Assembly (NCBI GenBank): GCA_020439485.1
Contig: JAGQSP010000225.1
Location: 1,273-7,895, forward strand
DNA length: 6,623 nucleotides
Reading direction: 5' to 3'
Source: Acidimicrobiales bacterium
Lineage (GTDB): Bacteria; Actinomycetota; Acidimicrobiia; Acidimicrobiales; Poriferisodalaceae
The notes beneath the pieces are model-generated. The model was given only the letters and a program-made list of their open reading frames with translations. It did no database searches and had not been told where the DNA came from. This document shows positions 1 to 3,900 of this stretch, piece by piece. Within the stretch, counting starts at the first letter, position 1; every line of letters starts with the position of its first letter. The position numbers were made by a program, and so were the translations under genes.

Positions 1-773
1 GCCATCGCCGCCAAAGCGTCTTGCGAACTCATCGCCTCGGCCGGCCGTGCGTAGCAGGTGGCCAGAATGCCCCGGTTCATCGGCGCCAGATGAGGCTGGA
101 ACAACACCGGCGCTCCCAACACCTGCTCCATCTCGGGGGTGTGCCTGTGGGTGAGGATGCCGTAGGCCTCATAGTTCTCGTCGACGGCGCAGAACTGGGT
201 GTGGGCCTTCGGACCCCGGCCGGCACCAGACACGCCGGCCGCGATGTCGACGATCACCGGCCCGCCATCCAGCAAGCCCTGCTTGGTGAAAGGCGCCATC
301 GCCAGACAGGCGGCCGTCGGGTTGCACCCCGGCACCGCGATGCCACGGGCGCCGACCAACTGTTCGCGGAACAGCTCGGGCAATCCATAGATCATCTCGG
401 GCAACAGGTCGGGACAGGTATGAGGGGCGCCGTACCACTCGTCGTAGAGCGCCGGCTCGTCCAGGCGAAAGTCGGCGCCCATGTCCGCGACGACACCGAC
501 CTTGCCCAACAGCTCGGCGACTATCGGCTGGCTGGTGCCGTGCGGAAGCCCCATGACGACGACATCGAGGCCCACGAAATCGGCCGGGTCGTAGACCCGA
601 TAGGTCAGGTCGCCGTAGGCGGGAGCCAGGTTGGGGTACAGATCGCACAGCCGGGTGCCGGCCATGGACTCGCCGGTGGCGGCCACCACCTCGAACTCGG
701 GATGGGTGGCGCACAGACGAAGCAGCTCGGTGCCCGTGTAGCCCGACGCCCCGACGATGCCTACTTTCAACAT
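1..773 (-). CDS. argC: N-acetyl-gamma-glutamyl-phosphate reductase, 3' end outside window
   Basis: ArgC catalyses the NADPH-dependent reduction of N-acetyl-glutamyl-5-phosphate to the semialdehyde, the third step of arginine biosynthesis in the cytoplasm. The first 257 residues are present; the family is usually about 330-350 long, so roughly a quarter is missing beyond base 1. Seen in the translation: the N-terminal nucleotide-binding motif GASGYTG (residues 8-14), LPHGTS (76-81), GADFRL (99-104), YGLPE (129-133), the active-site VPGCNPTA with catalytic Cys150, the VSGAGRG loop (181-187), HRHTPE (209-214) containing the second catalytic residue His211, and NRGILATCYA (233-242). Most homologues, including M. 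tuberculosis as I recall it, have Tyr after the active Cys (PGCYPTA); here it is Asn151. The ATG at 773-771 is chosen because it follows a GAGGG site by 7 bases and gives the normal N-terminus MLKVGIVGASGYTG. It is divergent from the large LRR gene and is probably the first gene of an arg cluster running off the left edge (inference). Confidence 0.97.
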   Translation of the reverse strand, partial: MLKVGIVGASGYTGTELLRLCATHPEFEVVAATGESMAGTRLCDLYPNLAPAYGDLTYRVYDPADFVGLDVVVMGLPHGTSQPIVAELLGKVGVVADMGADFRLDEPALYDEWYGAPHTCPDLLPEMIYGLPELFREQLVGARGIAVPGCNPTAACLAMAPFTKQGLLDGGPVIVDIAAGVSGAGRGPKAHTQFCAVDENYEAYGILTHRHTPEMEQVLGAPVLFQPHLAPMNRGILATCYARPAEAMSSQDALAAM

Positions 774-780
774 TCCAATT

Positions 781-785
781 CCCTC
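781..785 (-). promoter_or_regulatory. Ribosome binding site of argC
   Basis: Read on the minus strand the bases are GAGGG (within TTGAGGGAA), 7 bases before the ATG at 773. This is a good Shine-Dalgarno sequence and decides the argC start. Confidence 0.8.
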
Positions 786-827
786 AACCCAATGCCGTCA
801 ACGATCCGGCGCGAACAAGAGATACAG

Positions 828-855
828 ACGGTACCAGCTATTCACGAGAGTGCAA
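828..855 (-). promoter_or_regulatory. Candidate argC promoter
   Basis: On the minus strand there is TTGCAC (855-850) as a -35-like hexamer, a 16-base spacer, and TACCGT (833-828), which fits the TAnnnT pattern of actinobacterial -10 elements. Transcription would start about 45-50 bases upstream of the argC ATG. The -35 overlaps the ARG-box-like sequence, as expected for a repressed promoter. Found by eye only; other hexamer pairs are possible. Confidence 0.4.
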
Positions 856-866
856 GTTTATTCATA
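849..866 (-). promoter_or_regulatory. ARG-box-like operator for ArgR/AhrC
   Basis: The minus strand reads TATGAATAAACTTGCACT. Against the ArgR consensus WNTGAATWWWWATTCANW the left half TGAAT is perfect, three of four central bases are A/T and the right half matches 3 of 5 (TTGCA). TTGCA also resembles the TGCAT half-site of actinobacterial ARG boxes. A further ATTCA lies at 840-844, so a second overlapping half-site is possible. Its place in front of argC makes arginine-dependent repression the natural reading. Whether it also affects the divergent LRR gene cannot be told from the sequence. Confidence 0.5.
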
Positions 867-949
867 GCCAGGCGTCGCCGGGCGCTGCGCGCTAAAGCGG
901 GCATCCTCACGGCCGATTCAACCCAGCGGAGATCACCGCCTCGCTAGCC

Positions 950-954
950 GGTGA
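950..954 (+). promoter_or_regulatory. Weak candidate ribosome binding site of the LRR gene
   Basis: GGTGA lies 11 bases before the ATG at 966, slightly far but the only purine-rich match near it. It overlaps the alternative start GTG 951, which has no good site of its own and would add five residues (VTGAF). The ATG start gives a more typical basic signal N-terminus. Confidence 0.4.
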
Positions 955-965
955 CTGGCGCATTC

Positions 966-3900
966 ATGGATCGACTTCGTTCACTATTCGACGACTCGCT
1001 GATGCTTAGGCTCGGTGTGTTCATCGCCATCGGAGCGATCTCGTTTGCCGTCTTCGGTCGCAGCCTGTTGGCGTCGGACAGCGACGACCCCATCGTCCAG
1101 CTCGAGCAGTCCCCCACCACCCAGGTGGGCGACGAGCCCGATGCGACTGGCGACATCGAGCTGCCGACGTTCGACCCCAACGCACCAACGACCACGCGGC
1201 CAGGCGGCTCTGGCCGGGTCGACGACTCACCCGTCAGCCCAGGAAGCACCGACGCGCCGGACGGTTCGGGCACCGCGTCGGGCGACGGTTCCGAATCGCC
1301 CGACGGCTCGGGCGACGACGGCTCCGGTGGCGGTGGCGACACCATCAACATCCCTACCGGTTCGCCGACGACGGTCACCACCACTACGGCACCTCCCCAA
1401 CCGGGCGAAGCCGGTGGCCCCGACGACCCTGGAGCGAACCCGGGCGGTTCGCTCAACGACCCGGCTCTGGGCGGTGGCGGACCAGCACCCGGCGAGGACT
1501 TGCCCGGCGAATCTGATCCCGGCGCATTCCCGGGCGTCGAAACCGGCGACCCCGGCGACCCGAACAATCCCGGAGATCCTCTCGGCGATGGCGAACTCGA
1601 CACCAACGACCCATCTCTGGTCGACCCCAACCTCGGTGAAGACCCGGGACTGGAACCACCCGGCTCACCGCCCGAGCCGTCCACACTGGGCACGGTTCAA
1701 GAGCCCGCCCGCACAGCACCGTTCGACGCCGCCGCAGTAGCGGCGGCATCTGAGTTTCTCGCCGCAAACGTCGAGGCCCAGGCACATCCGCCCTGGGGCG
1801 GATGCCTGATTCAGATAACCCTGTCGTACACCGAGTGCGACGCCCTGGTCGCGCTGTACTACGCCACCACCGGCGCCGAGTGGACCAACCGCACCGGATG
1901 GCTCAGCAGCACCGACCTCAACACCTGGCACGGCGTCGATGCCCGCAACGGCGACATCTACCAACTGAATCTTTCGAGCAACAATCTCAGCGGCGAGCTG
2001 CCGCCCGAGATAGGCGGACTCAACGGCATCACATACCTGGAGCTGAACAACAACAAGATCACCGGGGTATTGCCTGACGAGATCGGCGAGTTGCGAACCG
2101 TTTACCGCATCCAGTTGCAGTACAACCAGCTGACGGGCCTCAGCGACAACTGGACGTTGATGGACAACCTCGAGGTCTTGTACCTGTACAACAACCAGAT
2201 CGCCGGAGACCTGCCTGCAACGCTGGGTCAGGTCGAAAAATTGCGGGTGCTGCATGCCGGCAGCAACCGCATCACCGGAGTGCCTGCGTCGTACGCAAAC
2301 CTCGACCGCCTCGACGAGCTACAGCTCTACAGCAACAACTTGACCACCTATCCGGTGGCCGCAAACTCGATGACGCGCCTGCGGCACCTGAGGCTCCAGG
2401 ACAACCAGATCAGCGGCGCTGTCCCGACCTCGGTCGGCAACCTCTCGTTTCTGCAGACCTTGTGGATAGACCGAAATCGCATCGAGTCTCTGCCAGAAGA
2501 GATCGGCAACCTGCGCGAGCTGCGCGACTTTCGGGCGTACAACAACGAGATAGCGACACCGCTGCCCGACACCATCGGCAACCTGACGCGGCTCGACTAC
2601 CTGCACCTGGCCAACAATCAGATTCCAGGCCCACTGCCTGCATCGTTCGGAAACCTGGCTCGACTGCAGTACTTGTACCTCTACAACAACCCCCTCAACT
2701 CGCCGCTACCGTCGACCTTCGGTGGGCTGCGCGAGCTGCGGGCGCTCCACATGCAGAGCACCGGCACCACCGGCAACCTGCCGGCCGGGTTCGGCCAACT
2801 CGATTCGCTGATCACTGCCAACCTTCGCAATAACCAGATCACCGGCACGCTGCCAACCTCAGTCAGCGGTTTGACGCGGCTGCGCGATCTCTACCTCGAC
2901 CGCAACCAGCTGGATGGTGTGCTGCCCAACGACATGTCGTCCATGGTCAGCCTCGAGAACCTGTACCTGTACGACAACCAGCTCACGGGCTCGTTGCCGA
3001 CCGACATAGGCCAGCTGACGAACCTGCGGTATCTGGTGGCCTACAACAACAACTTCACCGGGCCGCTTCCGGCGTCGGTGGGCGACATGACCGAACTGGT
3101 GCAACTGCACCTGTCGAACAACTCGATCTCGGGAACGCTGCCTGCCGACATGGGCGACCTCACCCGCCTGCGGTGGCTGTACCTCAACAACAACGCACTG
3201 GACGGGCAGATCCCTGCCAGCATCGGCGACCTGGTCGATCTGCGAGTGCTGTACCTGCAGCAGAACGAGCTGACCGGTCCCATTCCGACCGAGATCGGCA
3301 ACCTCACCAAGCTCGAGCGCTTCCACGCCCACAACAATCACCTCACGGCGCTGCCCAACTCGATTGGCAACCTCACGCAGCTGCGCTGGCTGTACCTGTA
3401 CACCAACGACCTGACCGGCGGTATTCCAAGCGGCATCGGCGGCATGAGCGACCTGAGGGTGCTGCACCTCGCCAACAACGATCTGACAGGCGAGATCCCC
3501 GACGGCATCGGCAACCTCAGCCACCTCAGAACGCTGGCGCTGTACAACAACGACTTCACTGGCGGGCTGCCCGACACCATAGGCAACCTCAGCGAGCTCG
3601 ACTATCTGCACGTCGGTGGCAACCTGCTGACCGAGCCCATACCCGACAGCATCGGCAACCTGCGGAACCTCGAGTACCTCTACCTGCACAACAACGACAT
3701 CACGGGCCAGATCCCCGACACCATCGGTGGCCTGCAGAACGTGCGCAACTTCTGGGCGTACGACAACAACCTGACAGGCCCGATCCCAGAAGAGATCGGC
3801 CAGATGACCCACCTGGTCTACATCCACTTCGCCAACAATCAGCTGAGCGGCCCGATACCCGACAGCATCGGCAACGTTCCCGATCTGCGCCACCTTTACC

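Larger units (their letters stand above)
774..965. other. Divergent intergenic region between argC and the LRR gene
   Basis: These 192 bases separate two outward-facing genes. The part near argC contains its ribosome binding site, candidate promoter and ARG-box-like operator; bases about 839-866 are clearly AT-richer than the surroundings. The part nearer the LRR gene is GC-rich. GGTGA (950-954) sits 11 bases before the ATG at 966 and is a weak candidate ribosome binding site. I see no convincing plus-strand -35/-10 pair, and no small gene or terminator. Confidence 0.7.

Noticed and set aside
869..905. GC-rich inverted segments (GGCGTCGCCGGGCGCTGCGCGC) as a terminator or attenuator
   Set aside because: No stable stem followed by a T-run could be drawn, and neither gene ends here.
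21..947. Open frame of 308 codons on the plus strand opposite argC
   Set aside because: It is codon-for-codon the complement of argC, whose catalytic motifs are unmistakable.
944..1693. Ser/Pro/Gly-rich open frame on the minus strand opposite stalk 1
   Set aside because: It arises from the low-complexity GC-rich stalk sequence; it has no start context or motif, and the plus-strand frame continues into a recognised protein.
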